Part shown: in pieces, positions 10,078 through 19,601 of the stretch
How the letters are laid out: every line of letters starts with the position of its first letter
Position numbering within the stretch: the stretch's first letter is position 1
Position numbers and translations under genes: made by a program
Notes under the pieces: generated by a model
Databases searched by the model: none
Seen by the model: the letters and a program-made list of their open reading frames with translations, nothing else
What the model was told of the DNA's origin: nothing
Origin: Leishmania martiniquensis
Taxonomy: Eukaryota; Euglenozoa; Kinetoplastea; Trypanosomatida; Trypanosomatidae
Reading direction: 5' to 3'
Assembly (NCBI RefSeq): GCF_017916325.1
Contig: NC_090169.1
Coordinates: 62,001-126,000, forward strand
Length of the DNA: 64,000 nt

Positions 10078-12518
10078 AGCCTGTGGCGCCATCGCATCTC
10101 CTGCGATGGCACACAAGACACACGCAGCTATTAGGTATACGCACAAATGGGATGCCTCTTCGCTGCTGCGCTTCGGTGCCCCTCTTTCCACTTCTCTCAG
10201 CCGCAGCCACGGAGACGCCAACTCTGCACCAAAGCGTCGCGTCTGCGCATATGCACGCCAGCTGTCTCCTGGCGCAGCTTTGGGGCGAGCGGATGCCATC
10301 CTCGCTCGAGGCGTTTGTCTCCTCCACGGAAGAGTGGTGGAAGCTTGTCGAGCGGCTGGTGCAACTGCCGGTGGTCACTGCCGATTTGGGGCAGCTGCTG
10401 GTGGAGACCGCACACGCCGACGACGCCCAACGTGATATTGGCGGGGCCGAGTTCGAGGAACGGGTCGTTGCGCAATGGGAGGAATGGGTCTGGTCCAGTG
10501 TCCCTTGCACGGTACCCGCTCCTGCTGCACGCGAGGCCGATGGTAGTGAAGACGAGTTTCGTGTGCCGCCCACCGGCACCCTCTCCTTTACGCAGTTTGC
10601 GGATCTTCTGCACTCTTATGACCGCTATCGTCGGGGGGTCCGTTGGGGCGCGTCCCGCGACAGTGGTGACTGGGCTTCAAATGGAGGGGACGCTGCGGCT
10701 GCCGCTTACTACCGTCGGCGCTACTTCCTCCACCCGTGGCATGGCATGCACTGCCCCACCGGCACGGCCGAGCAAATACCCTACGTGCATCTTCTTCAGT
10801 GGATGCTGGCGAGGAGGGGAGGCAGTGGCGAGGCGACGCCTTCCGCGACAGACCTATGGGAGCGCCACCGCGCACTTGAGCCGTTCCAGCCATCCTCGCC
10901 ATCTTTCAAGGCCCTCGACGTGTGCTGCCAGAGCGGCTATGTTTTGGACTTGCTCATCCGCGCTGGGGCCGGCGTCGTGGTGGCCTCCGACTCCGACCCG
11001 GCCGCACTCGCCAACACAGAGTCTACGTTTCATGAGTGCATGCGGGAAAGTCGAGGGAGGCACCGGAATCCGGTGCTGTACACCCGCCGCTGTGAAGGCT
11101 TGCCTGCCCCGGCAGCGACGCGCGCTGGCAGTAGCAGTGGCGGCAGCATCCCGCTCGAGCCACGGAGAGGTGGTGCCGGTGTGGGCACTGGAGCCGAAGT
11201 GCAGGTGACAAGCGCGTCCGCGGCTGAGCGGCGACGCCGGCGGGCTAGGGAAGAGGCACGCGGCTACAGCGCATTGGTCCGGCCCATCGAGGAGGGAGCC
11301 TGCTGCGGTGCCGAGAGCGTTGGCGCAGACGCTGCCGCTGGCCCGTTCGATGTGTTGTACATTCACCCCCCCACCGCAGCATCCCTTTGGCCGGTCGTAA
11401 CGACGGAGCAGTTCAACCTGCGCAAAACGATGTGGTGGCGCCGCCTGAACCGCAGCGCCAAAGCGGAGGGGCTCGACACCGCTTTTCTCCTGCCGTATCT
11501 GCCGTGCGCTGCAGCACCAGCACTTGCACGCCACAATCCTCTCGCCACGCGCTCCGGCCTTCAGCAGGTGCTGGATGCGCTTCGTGCGGACGTGACAGAG
11601 CACAGCGGCGTCCTCCTCACCGACGAAGGGTACGTAGTGCTTGTACTGGCTCGCACCTACGACACTGACCTCCTGCTGCGCGGCGAGACGCTCGGGATGC
11701 CTTCCTTAGCGGACTTGGTGATAGCGCAGCTAAACGGGTACTACGACTTGATCCTCCGCCGGCGCTGCAGCATGCACGCGTCCCGCCCGGCCAGAGATGC
11801 CGCGCAGTCGTCGAACGCGGTGGGACGCATGCTGCTTTCTGTCTTTCGTGAGTCGCAACTGAGAGCCGAGGGAGCTGCAAGCGCCGCGGCTGCAGAGTGG
11901 GCTGCGGAGGTGGAGCGCATCTCCCGCGAGGACATGTGGCACGATGTGCTGGTGTTGCGCAAGAACCGGTCGATGGCCCGTCGGTGTGACGCTCGGCGTA
12001 GAGAGAGCCTGAGGCAGGACACGGCGGCGGCCGGCTCGGTGGAGTGGGAGGATTCCTTCGAGTACAACGAATACTACCCGCGCGGTGCAGTTCCGCATAC
12101 AAGTCATCACTGGACCGCCCTCGTGCCCTCCTATTCGTATCTGGAGAAGGATTTCTACGACTCTCCGAGTGCCGAGCGCAACTTCTTGGCGGTGGGTCAC
12201 CCCTTGCCCGCCAACTCAGCGGTGTCGGCCGGCTATGGCGTGCCTGGCGCAGCGACCCCAAGTGCCGCCTCAGCAGTAGAGCCCGATCAAGGGACCAACG
12301 GTGTGGCAGAAGCTTCGAAGCTGGCGTCTGCGAACTTCCGCACCGTCTTTGCACAAGAACTGCGCACGCGGCGCCGCTCAAAGCTGCGCAAGTTGGCCCT
12401 GAGTCCACTGGAGCTGCAGGAGTGGTACATCGATGAAAAACTGGTGAGGTCGAGCGCTGCCAAGCTGGAGCTCCTCAACGAGCTCTCCAAGTGGGATCTC
12501 AAGGACTATGACAACTGA
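10074..12518 (+). CDS. Class I methyltransferase-like protein (814 aa), putative
   Basis: Probably a divergent SAM-dependent methyltransferase. Residues about 278-306 form a Rossmann motif I/II pair: FKALDVCCQSGYVLDLL (acidic residue D282, then Gly-containing loop) and VVASDSDPAA (acidic strand end near D306). A motif IV-like PFDVLYIHPP lies near 424-433, where many nucleic-acid or protein-amide methyltransferases have an Asp/Asn-Pro-Pro signature. Motifs II and IV are separated by roughly 110 residues of Gly/Ser/Arg-rich insertion. The N-terminus is basic and hydrophobic (HLLRWHTRHTQLLGIRTNG), compatible with mitochondrial targeting. The C-terminus ends in a charged helical segment (LSKWDLKDYDN). 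The substrate is unknown. An in-frame ATG at 10152 is an alternative start. Confidence 0.7.
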   Translation: MKPVAPSHLLRWHTRHTQLLGIRTNGMPLRCCASVPLFPLLSAAATETPTLHQSVASAHMHASCLLAQLWGERMPSSLEAFVSSTEEWWKLVERLVQLPVVTADLGQLLVETAHADDAQRDIGGAEFEERVVAQWEEWVWSSVPCTVPAPAAREADGSEDEFRVPPTGTLSFTQFADLLHSYDRYRRGVRWGASRDSGDWASNGGDAAAAAYYRRRYFLHPWHGMHCPTGTAEQIPYVHLLQWMLARRGGSGEATPSATDLWERHRALEPFQPSSPSFKALDVCCQSGYVLDLLIRAGAGVVVASDSDPAALANTESTFHECMRESRGRHRNPVLYTRRCEGLPAPAATRAGSSSGGSIPLEPRRGGAGVGTGAEVQVTSASAAERRRRRAREEARGYSALVRPIEEGACCGAESVGADAAAGPFDVLYIHPPTAASLWPVVTTEQFNLRKTMWWRRLNRSAKAEGLDTAFLLPYLPCAAAPALARHNPLATRSGLQQVLDALRADVTEHSGVLLTDEGYVVLVLARTYDTDLLLRGETLGMPSLADLVIAQLNGYYDLILRRRCSMHASRPARDAAQSSNAVGRMLLSVFRESQLRAEGAASAAAAEWAAEVERISREDMWHDVLVLRKNRSMARRCDARRRESLRQDTAAAGSVEWEDSFEYNEYYPRGAVPHTSHHWTALVPSYSYLEKDFYDSPSAERNFLAVGHPLPANSAVSAGYGVPGAATPSAASAVEPDQGTNGVAEASKLASANFRTVFAQELRTRRRSKLRKLALSPLELQEWYIDEKLVRSSAAKLELLNELSKWDLKDYDN

Positions 12519-13261
12519 AAGAGAGAGAGCTACAGGTCAGCTGCATGAGCGCCTTGTGTGCCCCCCCGCATGTTCACTGTGCTTGTCTGGCTGCGTGTGT
12601 AGCGGCTGTTGGCCTCTTACGTCACTTTCATGACGCCAGGTGTGCCTCTGCTCCTTGGAGCTGAGGCAACTTCTTGAAGGTTCTCGTGTAGGTGTGTGTG
12701 TGTGTGCGTACGTTTGCTGATAATGGTTGCCACAACGTTGCTGCCGAGGGCGGAGGTGGACATGTGTGTGCATGAGGGTCAAAGACCGCGTGCGGTATTC
12801 TCGCCCCCTTCTCGCATCCTCTCCTCCGCCTGCACCGCCTCAAGATACACGAGCAAGAGAGCAGAGGAGAAGGGGGCGTTACCGCTGCTTACCGTAGACC
12901 GAGGGCACGACAGCTGGCATGTATGCCATTGTGCTGATCACCCATCCCCCCCTCCCTCCTACTTCTGGTGTCGCAGTTGTTCCCGTCTCGATCGATCGCG
13001 CCGCTCAGCTCACACTCTTCTCTCTTCCTCTTTCTCTCTTCCCCTGCATCCCAACTCTTCGTGCGTCGCACCGCCACTGTCATGACTCTGCCACCTATTT
13101 CTTCAACCGAAGCACCGTATAACCACCACGAAAGCTGCACTTCCCCTCCCCCCATCTCCCATCCCGTGTTCCTCAGCGCCTCTCTACCTCACCCAGCACC
13201 ACTACGCACCCACGCATCGGTGTCCGCCTTTCTTTCTTCTTCGCACACAGACACTGCAGCC
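12519..13261. other. Intergenic region
   Basis: About 740 bp with a TG microsatellite near 12690-12706 and pyrimidine-rich DNA from about 12940. The tract CTTTCTTTCTTCTTCGCACACAG ends in an AG at 13249-13250, 11 nt before the next ATG, a plausible spliced-leader acceptor. No gene seen. Confidence 0.6.
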
Positions 13262-14722
13262 ATGACGGAGGAAATTGTCGCCCCTGCAACGCCGCAGTTT
13301 GAGAACGGCCAGCCCAGCTTCGAATACGATCGCATCTTCCGCTGCTTCAAGTCAAAAGGGAACGGCCTACTCTTCCGCATGGTCGACTCCGCGCAGAAGA
13401 AGTGGGCTTTCTACAATGACACGACAGACACCATCATGCAGGTCAAGGCTCGCTTCAGCGCGGACTGCAAGGTTGAGAAGCTCAACCGCGCTCGCGCCAC
13501 AAAGGTACCGGCCGGTACGGAGGAGAACCCAGAGCTGTGCGAGACGGTTGTAACACTGGAGGTGCACCCCTTCGCGACGGAGCCGTTCATCAAAGGTGAC
13601 GTGAACGGGTTCGAGCTGGAGTTCTACACGGAGCAGCTTCCGGCGAACGACGTCAAGTTCATGAACCGCCACCGCGTCTTGCCGCGCTACGACAAGGTGT
13701 ATAAGTGCTTCAAGAACGAGGGGAACGGCCTGTTCTTCCGCCTTGTGGATGAGAGAGAGGGTAGGTGGTATTACTATAACGACACCCACGAGTTCCGCAT
13801 GACAGCCACAGTCAGCTTTCCCTGCGCAGATGAGGTGAAGCCGCTTAGCAACACGGAGGCGGTGCCAGTGCAGGACGATGTCAATGAGGTGGCCTACCAG
13901 ATCACGGTGGAGCCGGGCAATGCGGAGCCGTTCATTGAGGGGACGCCCACCTCGTACCACCAAGCTTTCAACGCGGACCCGATCGACGAGAACTGCCTGG
14001 ACCCGAAGGACGCCCAGTACATCAACGGTGAGCCGGACAGCAGTATCATCGAGGTGAGCCAGTGCAAGGTGTTCAAGTGCTTCAAGGAAAACGGCAACGG
14101 GCTCCTGTTCCGCCTTGTCGATGAGAAGGCCGGTCGCTGGGCCTTTTACAACGACACGCAGGAGTACATGATGAAGCCCCAAGTACGCTTCTTCGGTGGC
14201 TCCGCCATCGAACCCGGGCCAGACGCGCAGATGTCGCCCGACCCAGAGGAAGAGGACACAATGGTGGTGACGCTGGAGATACCCCCGTGCGAGACGCGCC
14301 TCTTCATCGAGGGCCGCCCTGCGAAGTATGAGGTATCCGTGGTCGCTGACAGCATCCACAAGACCGCGCCAGAAGAGAGCCCAGAGTTCGTTAATGGTGA
14401 GCCGGACCGGAAAGTGGTGAACTACGACGCCGTCTACCAGTGCTTCAAGGGCAAGCCGGAGGCCCGCCTCTTCCGCCTCGTGGACTCTAGCCGCCAGCAC
14501 TGGGGCTTCTACAACGACACAGCCGACGTCTTCTTCACCGCGCGCTTCACCTTCGACGCCGACGGCAAAATCCGTGCCCTGGGGAGCACCGAGAAAGAGC
14601 AGAGCGACGACGAGGTCCAGTACGTCGTTGCCATTCCACCTCTCACGACGGTGGCGTTTGTGCAGGGCGACGTGCGGGGCTTCAAGTCTCAGTTCACCGG
14701 GAAGCGTAAGACGCCCGCGTAG
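13262..14722 (+). CDS. Four-domain DUF1935 (domain I-K) calpain-related protein, copy 1
   Basis: A 486-residue protein made almost entirely of four tandem copies of the kinetoplastid domain I-K (DUF1935), the module found at the N-terminus of many trypanosomatid calpain-like proteins and in small kinetoplastid calpain-related proteins such as SMP-1. Each repeat has a core CFK..GNGLLFR.VD...WAFYNDT and closes with a strand ending in (P/A)FI.G. The core Cys residues are at about 28, 149, 273 and 394. Repeat 4 is most divergent (CFKGKPEARLFRLVD). There is no papain-like protease domain, no signal peptide, and the second residue is Thr, so no N-myristoylation is expected. The start at 13262 is the first ATG after the AG at 13249-13250. 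A paralogue follows at 18048. Role in the family: cytoskeleton or membrane association; specific function unknown. Confidence 0.92.
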   Translation: MTEEIVAPATPQFENGQPSFEYDRIFRCFKSKGNGLLFRMVDSAQKKWAFYNDTTDTIMQVKARFSADCKVEKLNRARATKVPAGTEENPELCETVVTLEVHPFATEPFIKGDVNGFELEFYTEQLPANDVKFMNRHRVLPRYDKVYKCFKNEGNGLFFRLVDEREGRWYYYNDTHEFRMTATVSFPCADEVKPLSNTEAVPVQDDVNEVAYQITVEPGNAEPFIEGTPTSYHQAFNADPIDENCLDPKDAQYINGEPDSSIIEVSQCKVFKCFKENGNGLLFRLVDEKAGRWAFYNDTQEYMMKPQVRFFGGSAIEPGPDAQMSPDPEEEDTMVVTLEIPPCETRLFIEGRPAKYEVSVVADSIHKTAPEESPEFVNGEPDRKVVNYDAVYQCFKGKPEARLFRLVDSSRQHWGFYNDTADVFFTARFTFDADGKIRALGSTEKEQSDDEVQYVVAIPPLTTVAFVQGDVRGFKSQFTGKRKTPA

Positions 14723-15298
14723 ACACCTGTGTAGGGGCGCGCACTTCCCATTCAAAGGAGTTCGTCCTATGTGTCTCCCTCTGGCCTCTACCCTCCCCCC
14801 ACTCTCCCCCCAAAACGCGAGACTGAACGAGGCGCAGCCACGGCGTCGAGTGGGGACTGAGTGCCCGCTGCAGCATAGAGGAGAAGAAGAGTGGAGAGTG
14901 GGCATGGTGAGAAGCGGAGGAGACGTACTGACTGTTGCTGTGGTCTTTCTTCCACATGCTCGACTTGGGTGGTTCCGCCGCCGAGTCGCGCCTCTCCCAC
15001 GCTTACCCTCCTGCGCTCACCAACTTCACACGCACATACCCCTCGCTTCTCTGCATTCTTGATTTTTTTCTCACGGCGGCTGGTGGCTCCGCTGTGCTGC
15101 CGTTGATGGCAGGCCAGCGCATCCGCCACCCCCACCCCCACCCCGAGTGCAAACGCGACCGGGTCGCGCACAGGCCGATGGAGGGGAGACTCAAAGAGCG
15201 AAACTCACGCCCAATCGCGATCGTGAACATTGCGAGCGCATTACCAGACATGGCAGAGCTGCGATTGCGAAAGGGCCTCTCTCTCTCTCTTTCTGTGC

Positions 15299-15318
15299 GT
15301 GTGTGTGTGTGTGTGTGC
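15299..15318. repeat. TG dinucleotide microsatellite
   Basis: A (GT)n run directly following a (CT)n run at about 15280-15291. Confidence 0.85.
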
Positions 15319-17992
15319 ACGGGTCGCGGGAGTCGACGCCTTCATGTTGGGGGCGGAGCTGAGGAGTACCAAGGGTGACGTACACACCGATGTCATCCGG
15401 ATCTTCAGCCTCTCGCCTTCGCCTTTTCTCCCCCTGGCCCTCTCCTTTGTTCCTCTTCTCGTATGCCGCTTCCCTTGCTATCCGCGCAGTGCTTAATGGA
15501 CCGTGTGTGGCGGTGTATGTGCGTACTTCATTCTTGACTCTGCGTGTGTGTGTGGCTCTTTCTCTCTCTTGATCGCTGTAGCATTCGCTCCTGTCGCACA
15601 TGCGAGCGTGAGAAAGTGGACGCAAGCGGCGACAGGTTAACTTGCATGTGCACGCGCATATGTGGCGAGCGCACGTACTTCATCCTAAACAAGGTCATCC
15701 TCGCGTGTCCCTCCCCGTCTTTTTTTTTCTCCGAGATGCGCGTGTATAGGAAGTTTGAATGCTCATCTTCGTGTGTTTCTCTTCTTCTCCCCATCGTTTT
15801 CCTTTGTATTTCTGGATTGCGACTTGCCACCGCCATTTCGTCCCCACTCCCTCCCTCCCTGCACCTCCACACATCGGAGCAGACACGCACACGCACATAC
15901 CCCTTCTCCTCCCCTCCCCATCCCTCCCTTTAAACAGATCGGATCGCCATCACACGCCTCTCGCGTGCTCCGCGTGTGTCTCTGTCCGTCTCACTCTCAA
16001 TCAGCATTTATTTATGTGCGATTCTTTTATGCCTTTTTTGGATTTTCTTCTCTTCTCCCGATGTGATCTTTGCCTCTGTGCCTCGCATCCTTCACCCCTC
16101 ACCCGTCATCCACTCCGTCCATTTCTGTTTTTCTCTTCTTACGCGGCCTCGTCTCTTCTGCATGTGTCTCTCTGCCTTTCCATGTGGGCTCACCTTGTAG
16201 AGATGCCGCCTCGCGGATCTTTCGCTTGCACGGTTCATTCTGCCTTCGGAGCTCATCGTATTATACTCAAGTCGCACAACGCGAGTACACGGCTTGCTTG
16301 GTTGGCTGAGTACACTACAACGTGGCTACGTCGACTCCCTCTTCCTCCCTTCCCCCCTACGCCCTGCCGCATTGTGTACGCACGCACAAAGCTGTAGCTG
16401 GCCCCCTCCCTCCCTCTCTCTGTCTTTCCCCTTCTTTTTTTGTCTTTGTCGATTTTCCTCGTTATAATGTTGCTCTGGTCGTTGCGTCTGCGTCTGCGGG
16501 GGTGGGGGTGGGAGGGGTACGGTGCCCCTCTTCCCTCCCTCTCATTCCATCTGCCCATTCACACCTCTTCCCTGCCCTCTTCTCCTCCGCCTCTGCTTCA
16601 AGCCGATGCCAATCACGGCGCCACGGATCGGCTGAGTGGCCGGAAAAAAAAGGAGCAGAGGAGTAGTGGGGGAGGGGAAGGGACACACGATTGGCCCATG
16701 AACTTTCACCCCGCGCACGTGCAGAAGCACGGAAAGATGCACTAAAACAGCGAAGCCATGACGGCGTTGAGGCACACGCCTGAGAGTGGTCGTCATAGGC
16801 GTGGAGAAGCAGGTAGGAAGCCTGCAACGTAAGCGTGGACCCGACGGATGCCGCCGGTCTCCCGCTAATGTACTTGCCTGAGTGGGGCTATACGCCTTTT
16901 ACAGCCCACGCGTGTGCCGCCCAGACGCCTTGGTCAAGTGTGCCCTCCCTTTCCTCCTTCCTCCCCCCTCCTGAGATGATTCTCACCCCCTCTTTCGTGT
17001 TCTGAGCGGCGCAATGGAAGCGCTCGCATGGTCCATCAAGGTGACCTCTCTCTCTCCCTCTCCCATCCGGCCCGCTAAATGCGTGTCTCTCGACATGCTG
17101 CCTGCCTGTGTGTGCCGGAGCTAGCGCACATCGCCCATGGTAAGGCGCTGCTGCCTCGTGAGCATCGGGTCGGAAGAAATTAGTTTACACGAAGTGTAGA
17201 GCACAGGGGAAGGGGTGAGGAGTACAGTGTGAGACGCGCGAAGCGAAAGCGGAAGAAAGGAAAGGGACGGCAGAGTCATCTCGCGTGGCCGAATTCCTTA
17301 CTCTCCCCCAGCGCCGCAAAGCATTGCTGTTTCTGGTGTTGCATCGCCGCACCGGAGAGCCACAGAAGCGCATGCGGAACTGCGACAGTAGAGAGAGGGC
17401 TAATGCGCGGACGCGGCCTTGTGTGTGCGTATTTGTGTGTGTATCCGGACCAAGTAGAAAACAATGCCCTTACTCCAAGGAGGCAAAGGGGCACGTGACG
17501 CTCAAAGAGGGGGGAGGCACATCACCAACACACTTCCATGCGCTGTCCAGCATGCATGCGCACGTGCGCCGGTAGAAACGCGCAGCATACAAAAAAAAGG
17601 CAAACGCCTAATGCGCCCCTCCCCTCCCTCCCCCCACTCCTCCTCCTCCTCCCTTCCCCCTCCCCGTTCGATATCTCCGCCTTGAAAAGGTGCCCACAGA
17701 CACATGATAGAGGATTCACTACGGCAGGGGTAGCCACAAACAACTTGCCTAGTCTTACCTCCACGTGATTACTAGTTCTCGCAGAAGACCCTTGCGACCT
17801 AAGGCTTCCCTCGCGCGCTCTCTTTCTGGTGGCCACTGCACAGGGCATGAGCAGGTGCAGCACTGACTGCTGTCGCTACTGTTGCTGGCGTGCCGCGCAC
17901 GCACGAACGCATTCGGAGCCTGGGAGGCAACGACAGCATACAATACGGCTTCCGCCGCCGCGTCGCTCGCGCCGTCTGTTTTCTCTTTTCGC

Positions 17993-17994
17993 AG
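17993..17994 (+). promoter_or_regulatory. Probable trans-splice acceptor AG
   Basis: The tract CTGTTTTCTCTTTTCGCAG is a near-ideal polypyrimidine-AG acceptor. The first downstream ATG is the start of the second DUF1935 protein at 18048, giving a predicted 5' UTR of about 53 nt plus the spliced leader. Confidence 0.6.
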
Positions 17995-18047
17995 CAGCGG
18001 CTTACCTCGGCAGCTTCGTTGTACTCAGTTCGACAGTAGGCTGAGCC

Positions 18048-19601
18048 ATGACGGAGCTCGTTGCACCGGAGGCCGTTCGCTTCATCAACGGCGAGCCTCT
18101 CTGCGCGTATCAGGAGTGCTACCGATGCTTCAACGGCCGGAACGTCCTGTTTCGCTTGGTAAACGTTGAGAAGAAGCAGTGGTTCTTCTACAACGACACC
18201 ACAGACACAATTGTGCATGTGCGAGCGGTCTTTCTCCCCGGCAGTATCATCCGGCCGCTGCAGCGAGCAAATATGCGTGTGATTCCCGGCCCCGCCAACG
18301 TGACGGACGAGACGTGCTCCATCGAGGTGACGCTGGATGTGGAACCCGGGTTCACGGAGTCGTTCATCGAAGGAGAGCACAAAGGCTTCCACCTTGATTT
18401 TCGCACGGAGACTGCGCCTCTCAAAGAAGTTGTGTTTGAGTACCGCCAGCCGACCCAGCCATACGACAAGATCTACCGCTGCTTCGAGAACGGCAACGGG
18501 CTGCTGTTCCGCCTTGTGGACATGCGCGCGCGCCGGTGGCTCTTCTACAATGACACTCGTGACTTGATGATGAAGGTGACCGTGAGGTTTGCGGATCACG
18601 CAGAGGTGCAGCCGCTTGGGCGCACAACCCCTGTTGCGCCGCACGCCGACGCCCTACCGGATAGCGTCGTCTACACGCTCCTTGTCGCGCCGGGGTGCAC
18701 CGAACCCTTCATCGAGGGTGATCCTCTGACCTACACGCTGGAGTATGCCGCGGAGCCGGTCGAAACTGCAGCCGCGCCGGTGGTAGAGGATCCGGTTCAG
18801 TATCTGAACGGCAGCCCCGACCCCACCGTCATTCCACATCAGACGCATGTATTCAAGTGCTTCAAGGAGCACGGCAACGGGCTGCTGTTCCGTGTTGTCG
18901 ATGATGTAAACGCGATTTGGGCCTTCTACAACGACACGCCAGACTACGTAATGACCGCGAATATGCGCTATCCGCACACAAGCGACGTGCGCCTTGCGCC
19001 AGGCGTGCAGGTGATGGCCCATAGCGAGCGCGAGGGGATCGTCATCGCAGCTATCGAGGTGATGCCCCTTGCCACAGTGCCGTTCCTTGTAGGGGTGCCG
19101 GGGCAGTACGAGTTGACCTTCGCAGCCACCCCTGTCGCCGCTCTGACGCCGTCCCCCACCACCTCAGGGAAGCCGGATAGTTCATTCCAGCCCGATGCCG
19201 CAACGGTTCCCGCTGCAACGGTGCCTCCAGCGCTGCCGGCTCCGGAGGAAGCACCGGTGTACTGCAACAGCGGGCCGGACCCCGCCATAATGCCGCATAT
19301 TGATGAGGTCTACAAGTGCTTCAAGGAGCATGGGAACGGTCTCGTATTCCGCCTTGTGGACAAGACGCAGCGCCGCTGGGCTTTCTACAACGATACACCT
19401 GATGTCGTCGCCTCGGTAAGGGTGCAGTTCTCCCCCGGCGCGTACATTAGACCCCTAGGGCATACAGTGGTGGGGCGCGACCCAGTGACCGGTGGTGTCC
19501 TTCACGAGCTCCGCGTCAATCCTCTCGAGACCGCGCTCTTTGTGGAAGGCGACGTGGACATCTTTACCACAAAGTTTGAGGCTGAGCGGACTCAGACGTG
19601 A
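18048..19601 (+). CDS. Four-domain DUF1935 (domain I-K) calpain-related protein, copy 2
   Basis: A 517-residue paralogue of the protein at 13262, again four tandem domain I-K repeats and nothing else. Core Cys residues are at about 27, 145, 271 and 424, with cores such as CFENGNGLLFRLVD and CFKEHGNGLVFRLVD followed by W.FYNDT. Repeat 1 has a shortened core (CFNGRNVLFRLVN). A Pro/Ala/Thr-rich linker of about 50 residues (about 365-410) separates repeats 3 and 4 and accounts for most of the extra length over copy 1. It has no protease domain and, with MTE at the N-terminus, no acylation signal. The start is the first ATG after the AG at 17993-17994. The two genes probably arose by tandem duplication and have since diverged substantially. 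Confidence 0.92.
   Translation: MTELVAPEAVRFINGEPLCAYQECYRCFNGRNVLFRLVNVEKKQWFFYNDTTDTIVHVRAVFLPGSIIRPLQRANMRVIPGPANVTDETCSIEVTLDVEPGFTESFIEGEHKGFHLDFRTETAPLKEVVFEYRQPTQPYDKIYRCFENGNGLLFRLVDMRARRWLFYNDTRDLMMKVTVRFADHAEVQPLGRTTPVAPHADALPDSVVYTLLVAPGCTEPFIEGDPLTYTLEYAAEPVETAAAPVVEDPVQYLNGSPDPTVIPHQTHVFKCFKEHGNGLLFRVVDDVNAIWAFYNDTPDYVMTANMRYPHTSDVRLAPGVQVMAHSEREGIVIAAIEVMPLATVPFLVGVPGQYELTFAATPVAALTPSPTTSGKPDSSFQPDAATVPAATVPPALPAPEEAPVYCNSGPDPAIMPHIDEVYKCFKEHGNGLVFRLVDKTQRRWAFYNDTPDVVASVRVQFSPGAYIRPLGHTVVGRDPVTGGVLHELRVNPLETALFVEGDVDIFTTKFEAERTQT

Larger units (their letters stand above)
14723..18047. other. Long intergenic region between the DUF1935 paralogues
   Basis: About 3.3 kb. There are TG/TC microsatellites near 15280-15318 and long pyrimidine-rich stretches (about 14980-16600). 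A more balanced part (about 16600-17580) may be 3' UTR, followed by a second pyrimidine-rich stretch (17600-17660) and the acceptor tract before 18048. I see no decayed DUF1935 copy, tRNA or supported gene. Confidence 0.55.

Noticed and set aside
13367..14905. A 512-codon open frame on the - strand across the first DUF1935 gene
   Set aside because: It is the antisense image of a gene with clear domain repeats; strong GC bias at third positions keeps the opposite strand open.
14723..18047. A third, decayed DUF1935 copy in the spacer between the two paralogues
   Set aside because: I looked for the CFK...GNGLLFR and FYNDT landmarks in all frames by eye and found none.
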